Shown: piece by piece, positions 17,292-26,900 of the stretch
Layout: the number at the start of each line of letters is the position of its first letter
Numbering within the stretch: position 1 is the first letter of the stretch
Source of the DNA: Phycisphaerae bacterium
GTDB lineage: Bacteria; Planctomycetota; Phycisphaerae; Sedimentisphaerales; Anaerobacaceae
Assembly (NCBI GenBank): GCA_017993835.1
Contig: JAGOLX010000021.1
Location: forward strand, 27,894-91,893
Length of the DNA stretch: 64,000 nt
Direction of reading: 5' to 3'
Notes under the pieces: model-generated
Told to the model about the DNA's origin: nothing
The model's input: the letters and a program-made list of their open reading frames with translations, nothing else
Databases searched by the model: none
Position numbers and translations under genes: made by a program

Positions 17292-19106
17292 TCACTTGCC
17301 CGGCCATTCCTCCCATCTCATGCGAGACAGGTGCCAGTAAATGACGCCCCCGAGCACGACGGCTGCCCCCAGCAGGAGGAATCCCAGCATCGTCTGGCCG
17401 AAGATCAGCTTGCCCGCGCCGAACAGGCAGAGCATCACGCACGCAACACCCGCCAGCCAATCCACGAGCAGGACCCAATAGCCGGTGTCGCTCTTGACGT
17501 CGGGCAGCTTGTCGGAAATCGGTTTCCACAGGGCGCCGCCGGGGTGTACCCGCCTGTAGAAGGCCAGCAGCACGTCTTCCGCCGTCGGTCGTGTGAGGAA
17601 TGTCACCGCCAGCCAGACGACTGTCGAGCCCGTCACGATGACCAGGAGCGACTCGGGGAATTTCACCTGCAGCACGTATTTCGCGAGGGGATAGAAGGCG
17701 AACGGCGCGATCAGGGCCGCGATCTCCGACCATGCGTTGATCCGCCACCAGAACCAGCGGAGGATGAGCACCAGCCCGATGCCCGCGGAGCATTCCAGGA
17801 TGAACTGCCAGGCGCCGGTGATAGTCTCCAGCTTGGCGGTCACGACGACTGACAGGGCCATCAACGCCACGGTCGTGATCCGCGAGACGCGGACATAGGA
17901 CTTCTCGTCGGCGCCGGGCCGGATGAACGGCCGGTACAGATCGTTGACGATGTACGAGCAGCCCCAGTTGAGCTGCGTGGCAATGGTGGACATGTACGCC
18001 GCAAGGAAGGCCGCCACCATCAGACCGACGAGTCCCGCGGGCATTACCTGGCCGACCATCATGATGAATCCCTTGCCCTTTTGGCTCTCCTCCAGCTCGG
18101 GGAACATCACGAGCGAGCACAACGCGACAATCACCCACGGCCACGGCCGGACCGCATAATGGGCGATGTTGAACCACAGCGTCGCCAGCAGGGCGTGCTT
18201 CTCATTCTTGGCGGACATCATCCGTTGTGCGACATATCCGCCGCCGCCGGGCTCGCTGCCGGGGTACCAACTGGCCCACCACTGGACGCCGAGATACGTT
18301 ATGAAGGCCAGAACGGTCATCTGCAGCAGGCCGCCGGCCTCCTGTGCGGCGGATTTGGCGCCCTCGATTTCCGGCGTGAACTGGAAGACCCAGTCGGGCA
18401 GCTTGGCCTTCAGGCCTGCGATCCCGTCGATCTCGGGACTTCGCAGAGCCAGCACTGCCAGGACAATGCAGCCCGTCATAGCCAGAACGAATTGAAACGC
18501 GTCGGTGACGGAGACGCCCCACAGGCCGGAGAGCGCCGAATACCCCGCCACCAGCAGCATGAGAATGCCCACCAGAATCAGATGCGAAGAGAAGTGAAAG
18601 CCGAGCACATCGATCGATTGTCGCTCGAAAAGCGTCAGGTTCGGGAAGATCACGGCGAGGATCTTCACCATCGCCAGGTTCACCCAACCGATGACGATGA
18701 TGTTCATGAAGATGCCGATGTAGACGGCGCGGAAACCCCGGAGGAAGGAAGCGGCCGGACCGCCGTAGCGGATCGAGACGAACTCGCAGTCCGTGAGGAT
18801 GCCCGCGCGTCGCCAGAGCCTGGCGAAGAAGAAAGCGGCCAGTACGCCGCCGAAGACCATGTTCCACCAGAGCCAGTTGCCTGCGATGCCGTTCTTGGCG
18901 ACCAGTTCCGTGACCGCCAGCGGCGTATCGGCCGCGAACGTCGTCGCGACCATGCTCGTCCCCGCCAACCACCAGGGCAAGGCCCGCCCGCTCAGGAAGA
19001 AGTCCCCCGTGCTCTTGCTCGCGCGTTTGGAGTAGGCCACTCCAATGGCCAGGCTGACGACGAAGTACGACCCGATGACGATCCAGTCGATGGCGGTCAA
19101 AGTCAT
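17292..19106 (-). CDS. Sodium:solute symporter (SSS family)
   Basis: 604-residue polytopic transporter of the SSS/SLC5 family, taking up a solute (often a sugar in planctomycetes) with Na+. The family opening IDWIVIGSYFVVSLAIGVAY, the SGRALPWWLAGTSMVATTFA segment and FISLRYGG-like SIRYGG stretch are present, with about 14 hydrophobic helices. ATG 19106 is chosen (ggag six bases upstream) over an upstream in-frame start at 19151. It is divergent from a Tat-exported DegT-family protein, sharing a 126-base spacer. The substrate cannot be inferred from sequence. Confidence 0.9.
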   Translation of the reverse strand: MTLTAIDWIVIGSYFVVSLAIGVAYSKRASKSTGDFFLSGRALPWWLAGTSMVATTFAADTPLAVTELVAKNGIAGNWLWWNMVFGGVLAAFFFARLWRRAGILTDCEFVSIRYGGPAASFLRGFRAVYIGIFMNIIVIGWVNLAMVKILAVIFPNLTLFERQSIDVLGFHFSSHLILVGILMLLVAGYSALSGLWGVSVTDAFQFVLAMTGCIVLAVLALRSPEIDGIAGLKAKLPDWVFQFTPEIEGAKSAAQEAGGLLQMTVLAFITYLGVQWWASWYPGSEPGGGGYVAQRMMSAKNEKHALLATLWFNIAHYAVRPWPWVIVALCSLVMFPELEESQKGKGFIMMVGQVMPAGLVGLMVAAFLAAYMSTIATQLNWGCSYIVNDLYRPFIRPGADEKSYVRVSRITTVALMALSVVVTAKLETITGAWQFILECSAGIGLVLILRWFWWRINAWSEIAALIAPFAFYPLAKYVLQVKFPESLLVIVTGSTVVWLAVTFLTRPTAEDVLLAFYRRVHPGGALWKPISDKLPDVKSDTGYWVLLVDWLAGVACVMLCLFGAGKLIFGQTMLGFLLLGAAVVLGGVIYWHLSRMRWEEWPGK

Positions 19107-19232
19107 AAGCGGCTCCACGGTATTCCCATCGTATTCCTGCGGTACTGCCACGCGGACATTCTACAGTTCGCTCTTGACACTGCACACCTGAAACTCCACA
19201 CTGCAAGCATGGCTTCTTTGAAAGGGGCGGAT

Positions 19233-20594
19233 ATGACGAGTGGTGATTTGACGCGACGGCAATTCGTGGCTGCGGTCTCGGCCGGCTCCCTCGCGGCGGC
19301 ATCGCGGAGCATTCCCGCGTACGGAAACCTCACGAAGAAGGCAAGTCAGTTGGCCATCCTCGGAGGCGAACCGGTGCGGAAGAAGGGCAGATCCTGGCCC
19401 GATTGGCCCAGTTGCTGCTGGGACGAGAACCTGACCGAGTCGCTGCTCAAGACCGCCAAGAGCGGCATCTGGTGTCGGATTCAGGCTGCCTCGGGCACGG
19501 TCCCCACATTCGAGAAGGAGTACGCCAAGCTGATGGGCGCCAAAGCCTGCGTCGCCACCGGCGCCGGAACCCAGGCGTTGCACACGTGCGTGGAGGCGAT
19601 GGGCATCGGGCCGGGCGACGAGGTCATCACGTCCCCCTACACCGATCCGGGCACGATCCAGGGCATCCTGTCCGCGCGGGCACTGCCTGTCCTGGCGGAC
19701 TTGGACGTCGAGTCGTATCAGCTCGATCCCGCCGACGTGGAAAAGAAGATCAACGAGAACACCCGGGCGATCATGCCGGTCCACATGATGGGCCAGCCCT
19801 GTGACATGGACTCGATCATGGCGATCGCCAAGAAGCACAAGCTCCGAGTGATCGAGGACGCCTGCCAGGCGCACCTCGCGGAACACCGCGGTCGTAAGCT
19901 CGGGACCATCGGCGATCTCGGCTGCTTCAGCTTCCAGTCGAGCAAGACGCTTGCCTGCGGCGAAGGCGGCGGGATCATCGGCAACGACGAAGCCCTCATG
20001 GACAGGTGCTACACCGTGCACAACCACGGCACGAACCGCAAGGGCCAGACGGAACTGATCGGACCTAAGTACCGGATGAACGAGTTCGAAGCGGCAGTGC
20101 TGCTCGGCCAGTTTCCCACGGTGATCCAGCGATGGCGACGACGGAATGAGAATGCCGCCTATCTGACCGCCCGACTGAAGGACATTCCCGGCCTGACCCC
20201 GCAGAAACTGTATCCGGGCACCGAGAGCGGTTCGTTCTACCTCTACACCATGTCCTATCACAAGGACCTCTTCGACGGCGTGAGCCGTGCGACCTTCTTC
20301 AAGGCCATCAATGCCGAGGGGATCGGCCTGAGCCCGTACATCGCAAAGGGACTGCACAGAGAGCCCTGGATCGATGAGATCTGCAATTCGAAGGTCTACA
20401 AGACGATGTACTCGCCCGAGCGCCTGCGCCGGTTCAAAGACGAGTGCAACTGTCCGAGGTGCGACCAGGTGTGCGAAGAGATGGTGATGCTCTGGGCCTC
20501 CGGTCCGCTGCTGGCGCCGCAGGAGGAAGTAGCCGACATCGCGGACGCCATCGAGAAGGTCTGGGAGAACCGAGCCAAACTCAAGCAGGTCTGA
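19233..20594 (+). CDS. DegT/DnrJ/EryC1/StrS aminotransferase-fold protein with Tat signal
   Basis: 453-residue PLP enzyme of fold type I. The internal-aldimine Lys is K238 in SFQSSKTLACGEGGG, and VIEDACQAHLAEHRG is the cofactor-holding Asp region; YRMNEFEAAVLLGQ is also typical. Relatives transaminate keto-sugars such as NDP-4-keto-hexoses. Unusually, the protein opens MTSGDLTRRQFVAAVSAG, a twin-arginine signal followed by an Ala-rich hydrophobic stretch, which predicts folded export with PLP bound. ATG 19233 follows ggggcgg; ATG 19209 is an alternative. It is divergent from a sodium:solute symporter. The physiological substrate is unknown. Confidence 0.88.
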   Translation: MTSGDLTRRQFVAAVSAGSLAAASRSIPAYGNLTKKASQLAILGGEPVRKKGRSWPDWPSCCWDENLTESLLKTAKSGIWCRIQAASGTVPTFEKEYAKLMGAKACVATGAGTQALHTCVEAMGIGPGDEVITSPYTDPGTIQGILSARALPVLADLDVESYQLDPADVEKKINENTRAIMPVHMMGQPCDMDSIMAIAKKHKLRVIEDACQAHLAEHRGRKLGTIGDLGCFSFQSSKTLACGEGGGIIGNDEALMDRCYTVHNHGTNRKGQTELIGPKYRMNEFEAAVLLGQFPTVIQRWRRRNENAAYLTARLKDIPGLTPQKLYPGTESGSFYLYTMSYHKDLFDGVSRATFFKAINAEGIGLSPYIAKGLHREPWIDEICNSKVYKTMYSPERLRRFKDECNCPRCDQVCEEMVMLWASGPLLAPQEEVADIADAIEKVWENRAKLKQV

Positions 20595-20623
20595 CACGTC
20601 GGCGAATCAGGCCGGAACGTCTG

Positions 20624-21613
20624 CTAGGGCAACGCATTCTGCCTGTCGGGCCCGTTCGTTATCGCCTCCAGATAGTCGTGATGGGCAACCGCTGGATCGA
20701 AGCCCTCCTCGCTGCGAGCGGCATGGATCAGGATGCCGAAACGAAGACGGAATGAGGCGCCGGATGCGACTTCCGTCCTGTTGGCCGGCCCCTTCTTGAA
20801 GGCCGACCGGGCAAATGGATTGGCAACCATCAGGCCGTAATCCCGCGTATGCCAGCGACAGAGCGAGACGTTGCGTGGATCGGGCATGACCATGATCCCG
20901 ACGAACGCGTCATCGACCCAACCGGCATAGTCGCACCATGCGGCTGGTTCACCCCAGGTTCCTTTCTCGTCCCGCCGGCCTTCACTGTTCAGGATACGCC
21001 CGGGGCGACTATGGTTCCCATAGGGCTTGACCATGATGGGCGTCGCCACCCGCACGCCCAAGCCCATCTCCTCCTGGTCGCCGAAGCACAGGCCGGATTG
21101 CTCCGATTGAAAGGTCGAGTCCCACAGGATCAGACAGCCCGCCGACTGCACCAGGAACGTGTACGTGCAGACCTCCCGGCAGACCACGGTCCCGCCGGCC
21201 ACGTAGTTGTTGCGCACGGTGAACGTGCCCTTGTCCCGGTCCACTCGCGGCTCCTCGACGAATCCCGCGTGCTCCACGGTCGCCTTGTTCCGCCAGAAGT
21301 CGGCGCCGTTCAGATCGCCGAACGCCAGCCAGAGACCCGGGTGCATCGTCGCGTGATCGGCCGGATCGGCGTCCTCCTTCGGCGGATGACGCCGGGTCAC
21401 CTGGACGCGCCCCGGCGCACAGACGTCTTTGAAGTAGGGACGGAGGATCTCCTTGTCACGGTAGACATACGTCGCCAGCAGCTCATCATCCACGCGAATC
21501 GACAGCAAGCCTTCCTGCTGCTGGAAGACGATACGGCGCCCGGGCTCCGTCGCGCCGGCGGCTGTCGCGACGCAGAGCAGAGCCATCATCGTTTGGCCGA
21601 CTATCACCTGCAT
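20624..21613 (-). CDS. DUF6807 (PmoA-like) secreted protein
   Basis: 329 residues with an N-terminal signal peptide, followed by the DUF6807 (formerly PmoA) pattern: YxDKEILRPYF, HATMHPGLWLAFGDLNGADF, and AAWCDYAG. The family is common beside sugar dehydrogenases in planctomycete and Bacteroidota carbohydrate clusters, but its reaction is not established to my knowledge. ATG 21613 follows ggagg by nine bases; a TTG at 21631 would add six residues. It is the last gene of the eight-gene operon, 18 bases after the MFS gene, and converges on the DegT-family gene. Confidence 0.82.
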   Translation of the reverse strand: MQVIVGQTMMALLCVATAAGATEPGRRIVFQQQEGLLSIRVDDELLATYVYRDKEILRPYFKDVCAPGRVQVTRRHPPKEDADPADHATMHPGLWLAFGDLNGADFWRNKATVEHAGFVEEPRVDRDKGTFTVRNNYVAGGTVVCREVCTYTFLVQSAGCLILWDSTFQSEQSGLCFGDQEEMGLGVRVATPIMVKPYGNHSRPGRILNSEGRRDEKGTWGEPAAWCDYAGWVDDAFVGIMVMPDPRNVSLCRWHTRDYGLMVANPFARSAFKKGPANRTEVASGASFRLRFGILIHAARSEEGFDPAVAHHDYLEAITNGPDRQNALP

Positions 21614-21631
21614 AGGCTGTCGCCTCCACAA

Positions 21632-22930
21632 TCAATCCGGCAGATCCTTGTTCGACGTCTCCGGCGCCCACCAGATGGCCACCATGCCGAGCGAGTAAAT
21701 CAGACCCATCACGGCGCCCACCTTGGCGAAGTCGCCGCCAAACCAGACGGCCAGTGTGCCCGCGGCGAAGACCCCGCCGGCAGTGGCGAAACGCCCGACA
21801 TTATACGCGATGCCGCTGCCCGTGGCGCGGACCTTCGTCGGAAACAGCTCCGGAAGGTACAAGGGCAGCCAGCCGAAGAAGAGCGTCGCGACGAAACCCT
21901 GTGCAAAGGCCACCGGCAGGAAGGACGGCCGCAACGGAGCGGTGAACAGGAACAAGCCGCAGGTCAACGCTGTGGAACCCAGGCTGATCAGGAAATAGGA
22001 GAGCCGTCGGCCGAGCTTGCCCGCCAGTTGTGCCCCGAAGAAGCTGCCCAGCACGGCTCCCAGCGCCCAGTATCCCTGCGCGACCGCTTTGTATCCCGGC
22101 TGTGCGGCCCCGCCGACCTTGTCCGCCCACGGAATCATCCACTTGCTCGCGGCCCACGCGCCGACGAGGGGAATCGAGCCGAGGATGATGCCCAGGATCG
22201 TTAGCCGCAACAATGGCGGGCGAAACAGATCGCGCAGCGGCGTGACCTTCCGCTGTACCGCAGCGGCACGAGTGGACAGCCATCGCGGCGATTCCGGGAC
22301 GAAGACCAGCGCTACGACCCCGAGCAGGCCTGGCACCGCAGTCCACCCGAAGAACCACCGCCAGGAGTCCGGCGTGATGTGCCAGATGCGCGCGATCTGG
22401 GAGAGCAGCAGGATTCCGGCGTTCAGGCCCGCGCCGACGATCCCGGCTACGATCGGCCGCGACACGCTGGGCCAACATTCCGATACCAGCGCCACGCCGT
22501 TAGGCCACATGCCGCCGATGCCCAGTCCCACGAAGAAACGAAGGACGAACATCTGCTCCAGGCTGCCGACCAGCAGTCCGAGCCCTGAGAAGATCGAGTA
22601 GAACAGGATGCTCACCCCCATGGCCCGCGTGCGTCCGATGCGATCGCCCAGCGCCCCGAACACGATCCCGCCGACTGCGGCGCCGAGCATCAGGCTCGCC
22701 GTGAAACGCGCGAACCAATCGCCCGCCAAGGCGTCCGTGAAGCGGTCGCCCAGCAGGCTTCTCGTGACGGAAATGGATGCGATGGGCATCAGGCCCAGCT
22801 CGATGCCATCGAAGAGCAGGCCGCCAAAGGCGGAGAAGAGGACTATGAGCCTCGCCTTCCAGGACAGCGTCGAAGCAGAGCAGGCCGTTGCGGTCGGTTC
22901 CATAGGTTCGCTCCCAATCGGACCATTCAT
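21632..22930 (-). CDS. MFS transporter (sugar/acid transporter type)
   Basis: 432-residue major facilitator with 12 predicted helices. The loop 2-3 signature GALGDRIGRTRAMG and the VPESPRWLS motif after helix 6 place it in the sugar/metabolite:H+ group. Located between an HIBADH-type dehydrogenase and a DUF6807 gene in a glycan-degradation operon, it probably imports the released mono- or oligosaccharide, or a sugar acid. Its ATG overlaps the dehydrogenase stop by one base (TGATG), so the two are translationally coupled. Confidence 0.9.
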   Translation of the reverse strand: MNGPIGSEPMEPTATACSASTLSWKARLIVLFSAFGGLLFDGIELGLMPIASISVTRSLLGDRFTDALAGDWFARFTASLMLGAAVGGIVFGALGDRIGRTRAMGVSILFYSIFSGLGLLVGSLEQMFVLRFFVGLGIGGMWPNGVALVSECWPSVSRPIVAGIVGAGLNAGILLLSQIARIWHITPDSWRWFFGWTAVPGLLGVVALVFVPESPRWLSTRAAAVQRKVTPLRDLFRPPLLRLTILGIILGSIPLVGAWAASKWMIPWADKVGGAAQPGYKAVAQGYWALGAVLGSFFGAQLAGKLGRRLSYFLISLGSTALTCGLFLFTAPLRPSFLPVAFAQGFVATLFFGWLPLYLPELFPTKVRATGSGIAYNVGRFATAGGVFAAGTLAVWFGGDFAKVGAVMGLIYSLGMVAIWWAPETSNKDLPD

Positions 22931-23889
22931 CACGTGTCGCTCTTGTCCGGCGTCCGTTGTCGGGCAAGGTGCTCGAAAGCGAGGATGATGGCGCTGTTGT
23001 CTCTCGCCCCGTAGCCGGCGCTCTCCGCCAGTTCCAGCAGGCGGGCGTGCGCTTGTGTCAAAGGCAAATCCGTGCCCGCAGCAGCAGCAGCCTGGAGCAT
23101 CAGGCGAACGTCTTTGTGATGCTGCGACAGGCGGGCCTGCGGCTCGAAATCCCGTCGAATCATCTTCTCGCCCTTCGTGTCCATGATCCGCGAGTACGCC
23201 ATGCTCTCGCGGAGCACCGTCAGCACGGTCTGCGGGTCGAGACCCATCGTCTTGCCCAGCCAGAGTCCCTCGGCCAGAGCGGCGCGATTCAGGCCCAGGA
23301 CGAGATTGCTGACGAGCTTCATTTGCGAGCCGCTGCCGCAGGGCCCGAGGTGAAACCAGCGGCGGGCGAAGAGCGGAAACAGATCCCGACACTGATCGAA
23401 CGCGACGTCCGGACCGCCCGCCAGAACGACCGCCTGTGCGTCGCGCACCTGCTGACTGCTTCCCGAGATCGTGGCATCCAGATAGTCGATGCCTCGTTCG
23501 GCCAGCCGGCGGCCCATAGCCGCGGCGCGTTCGGGATCGCCCGTCGAGGTGTCGATGATGATCTGTCCAGCGACCAGGGACGGGCCCACCTCGGCAAGCA
23601 CCGTCTCGACAACATCGCTGTCCGGCAGGCTCAGGACGATTCTGGTACAAGCGTGGGCGACAGCCGCGGCGCTCGAAGCGGGTTTGCCGCCGAATCGGAC
23701 GAGAAGATCGTTCCGTCTGCGATCGATGTCATATCCCCATACTTCGAGTCCGCCGGACCGCAATCGCTCGACGAGGGCTATGCCCATCAGACCCAGTCCG
23801 ATCACCCCGACCGGCTGAGAAAGGGGCTTGCCCTCGCCCACAGCAACACTCTGCACAATTGGCTCCATAGAAGCACCGTGGTTTCCCAT
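22930..23889 (-). CDS. NAD(P)-dependent beta-hydroxyacid (HIBADH-family) dehydrogenase
   Basis: 319 residues of the 3-hydroxyisobutyrate dehydrogenase / tartronate semialdehyde reductase superfamily. The Rossmann motif VGVIGLGLMG is at about 27-36, the substrate-binding DATISGSS region follows, and the catalytic Lys lies in GSGSQMKLVSN. Likely role: oxidise or reduce a C3-C6 hydroxyacid arising from sugar or uronate breakdown. The start is 12 bases after the stop of the GH127 gene; ATG 23868 is an alternative start. The stop overlaps the MFS start (TGATG). Confidence 0.88.
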   Translation of the reverse strand: MGNHGASMEPIVQSVAVGEGKPLSQPVGVIGLGLMGIALVERLRSGGLEVWGYDIDRRRNDLLVRFGGKPASSAAAVAHACTRIVLSLPDSDVVETVLAEVGPSLVAGQIIIDTSTGDPERAAAMGRRLAERGIDYLDATISGSSQQVRDAQAVVLAGGPDVAFDQCRDLFPLFARRWFHLGPCGSGSQMKLVSNLVLGLNRAALAEGLWLGKTMGLDPQTVLTVLRESMAYSRIMDTKGEKMIRRDFEPQARLSQHHKDVRLMLQAAAAAGTDLPLTQAHARLLELAESAGYGARDNSAIILAFEHLARQRTPDKSDT

Positions 23890-23901
23890 TCATCCTGTTT
23901 G

Positions 23902-26900
23902 TCACGGAAGCCGACCGGTGACGCGGGTCAGCTCATCCGATCCGACGATTGTCACGCCGTCGGCAAAGACGTGCAGGCCGCTGCCTTTGTGATACTTCTC
24001 GCCGGTTCGATCCCACAGGATCGTCAGCGTTCGTCCATGATATGGCACGTTGTCGAGGCAGAACCAGTCCCACATGTCCGGCGGAATCAAGGGATCGACC
24101 ACGACCGTATCGTCGTCGCGGGGGACAAGCCCCGCCAGGCCGGTAATGACGAGGTCGCAGAACGTCGAGTGATTGTAGTAGCGACTGCGATTCGAGTCCG
24201 GCTTCAGCCATTCGCCGTTCTGCTCGTCAAGGTACTCCCCGATGTACGGCTTGCCGCGATATTGATGCGATCGCGCGTATGTCACGAGGGCATCGAAGTA
24301 GTCTGCCTTGCTCACATACTGTTGCGGATAGTCGCGGAGCACATTGGCCAAGGCTCCCAGCGTCTGGCTCGTCGCGAAGGGCCAGACGGCTCCGTCCCAC
24401 TCGCAGGTGCCCACGCCGTGACTGCGAAACTGCGGGTGTCGGCGCTCCGCCGTCGTGATGCCCATGGGGGCCTTGAAGCCCTGCAGATCGAGGAATTGCC
24501 GCCACGCCTGCTCGTGTCCCGACTCGGGCAGCTCGAAATACCAGGGAATGAATCCAATCTCTTCCCGCACGTCGGCCAACATTCCGTCGGGTCGGCGCAC
24601 CTTGAAGAACTGCGCGTCATCGTCCCACAACGACTCGTGGATGAGCGACTTGAGCCTGGCGGCCTTCTCGGTGTATTCCTGCGCGACCTCGTCGCGCCCC
24701 ACCATCTCGGCCACCTTCGAGATCGCCAGGGCGTTGGCGTACATGTAGCAGTTCAAGGGCGGTCGGATGTTCTGGACCTTCCGTCCGCCGCTGATCGATT
24801 CTTCCATGCCGTCGCGCACATCGTATTGCCAGAACAGGCCGTTCTCGGCGCCCCGCTCCTGCACCCAGCCCTGGTAGTCCGCAATGAATGCATCGAGCAG
24901 ATTCGTCAGAAAGGCGCCGTCGTGGTTGACCAGATACCTGCGATAGAGTGCCGACGTCGCCCAGTTGCTGTACTTGTGGAAGTGCGGCTGCAAGCCCCCC
25001 TCGTGCCCGACATACCAGAAGCGGGCGTAGTCGTCGATGTACCGTCTGTCGCGCAGCCAGGAGCCTTCGCTGATGTGATGTCCCAGGGCGCAGCTTATCG
25101 TATTGTGTTTGCCGCTGTGGCCGACCTGGTCGAGGAACTCCGTGAAAACAAAGCCGTCCGGCGTCTTCTTCAGATGCTTGCGGAACGTCCACCACCGATA
25201 GTAGTACACCTGCTCGAAGCCCTTGTCGGGACACTCGAAGAACGGGATGTTGTCCTTCATCCACGACCACGACTGGCGATTCGGAACGTGGTTGACGATG
25301 TTCTCGGGCTCCATGTCGTTGAAGAAGTCGACGTGGTGCCTGAACGCCTGCGCGTCGAGGACGAACATCGGGTCACCCGGCGCGTCGCCGGCCAGAGGCG
25401 TCCAGACGGACATCTCGGAATCGCCGCGGTTGCCCCAGGCATAGTAGGGAATCATGCGGATTCCGACGGTCTTCGACGCGCGAGGTGCGATGGGTCGATA
25501 GAGGGCGTCGTCCCAGTCGCGACTCTCCACGGTCCTCGCGTTCGCCTCCAGAACGGTGACCCCGCCCAGGAGCGAAGCGATGTGCTGCGTCTCGAAGTGC
25601 ATATCGGGAGAGATCGTGACATCGGCGATCTCGACGCCGTCAGGCAGATCGACCGACTCGAGACAATACACAATCGGTCCGCGACGCACCGCGGCCTGGT
25701 TGCGCGTTTCCTCGACCAGCGGATACGCCTCCAGCAATTGCACGGCCATGGGCAGGACCAACTCAACACGGTCGCCGGCCGACCACAATCGCCGGGTTTC
25801 GAAGTACTGTCCTGTCTGAAGGTCTTTGCCGACGGGTTTGCCGTTGACCGCGACGCGAGCGCCGTGGGCCCAGGCGGGAATCCGCAGAAACAGCGAGAAT
25901 TCCGTCGTCGATGCGGCGTCCACGGCAATGCGGATCGTGCCGTCCCACGGATAATCGGTCTGCTGTCTCAATTGTACAATCGCCCCGCCGGGAAGACGGG
26001 TGTCGAGCGTGTTGCTGCCGTAGAGGTTGACCCACACCCCGTCATCCGACACGCCGTATGCATAGGCAGCGGTCTCGGCAATCGTCCGCACGACGTTGGG
26101 CGGGCAGCAGAAACAACTGATGTATGGTTCGCGCCGGCGCGACCAGCGGAGTTCGAACGGCAGTTCGTCGATGCGCGCCAGGGGGTTCGTGTAGAAGAAC
26201 CCCTTGCCGTCCAGGCTGATGCTCGCCAACAGGCTGTTGTAGAGAGCCAGTTCAAGCTGATCGGCGAAGCGGGCCTGGCCGGTGATGCCCAGCATCCGCC
26301 AGTTCCACAGGATCAAGCCCACCGTGGCGCAGGATTCACAGTGTGCTGTGAGGTTGGGCAACTGGTACGCCCGGCCATAGGCCTGATGCACAGGCTGGAT
26401 CGTGGACTGGGCCTTCGCGCCGTCGGGCGAGGCGCCGTTGTACAGTGCACCGGTGGCCCCGGTCACGTAGATCTTCCGCGAAGCGACATCGAGCCAGATC
26501 TTCTCTAAGGCGCTGAGCAGGGACGGATCGCCCGTCTCCGCGTACACGTCGGCCGCGCCGGCACAGAGGTAGTTCGACCGGACCGCGTGCCCGACCGCCT
26601 GTGTCTGCTGGCGGAAGGGAATCCGATCCTGATTGTCATCCGTGCCCCCCTGGACGCGATCCCGAATGTCGATCAGACCCCGGGCGAGTTCCAGATACCG
26701 AGGATCGCCCGTCGTGCGGTACATCTCCACGACGCCCATGTAATGAGACGGACAGATGGCGTTGTTCGCCAGCGTGTCGGGAGACTCTCTGTACGTTCGA
26801 TAGAGGAACTCCGTGGCCTTCTTCGCAATGTCCAGCAGGGTGGTCTTGCCGGTGGCGCGGTAATGCACACAGGCAGAGGTCATCAGGTGTCCCATGTTGT

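Noticed and set aside
22957..26508. Open plus-strand frame of 1183 codons opposite the GH127 gene
   Set aside because: It is antisense to a clear two-domain glycosidase, begins without a ribosome binding site, and reads as Arg/Val/Asp/Leu-rich sequence with no motif. High GC creates long antisense frames.
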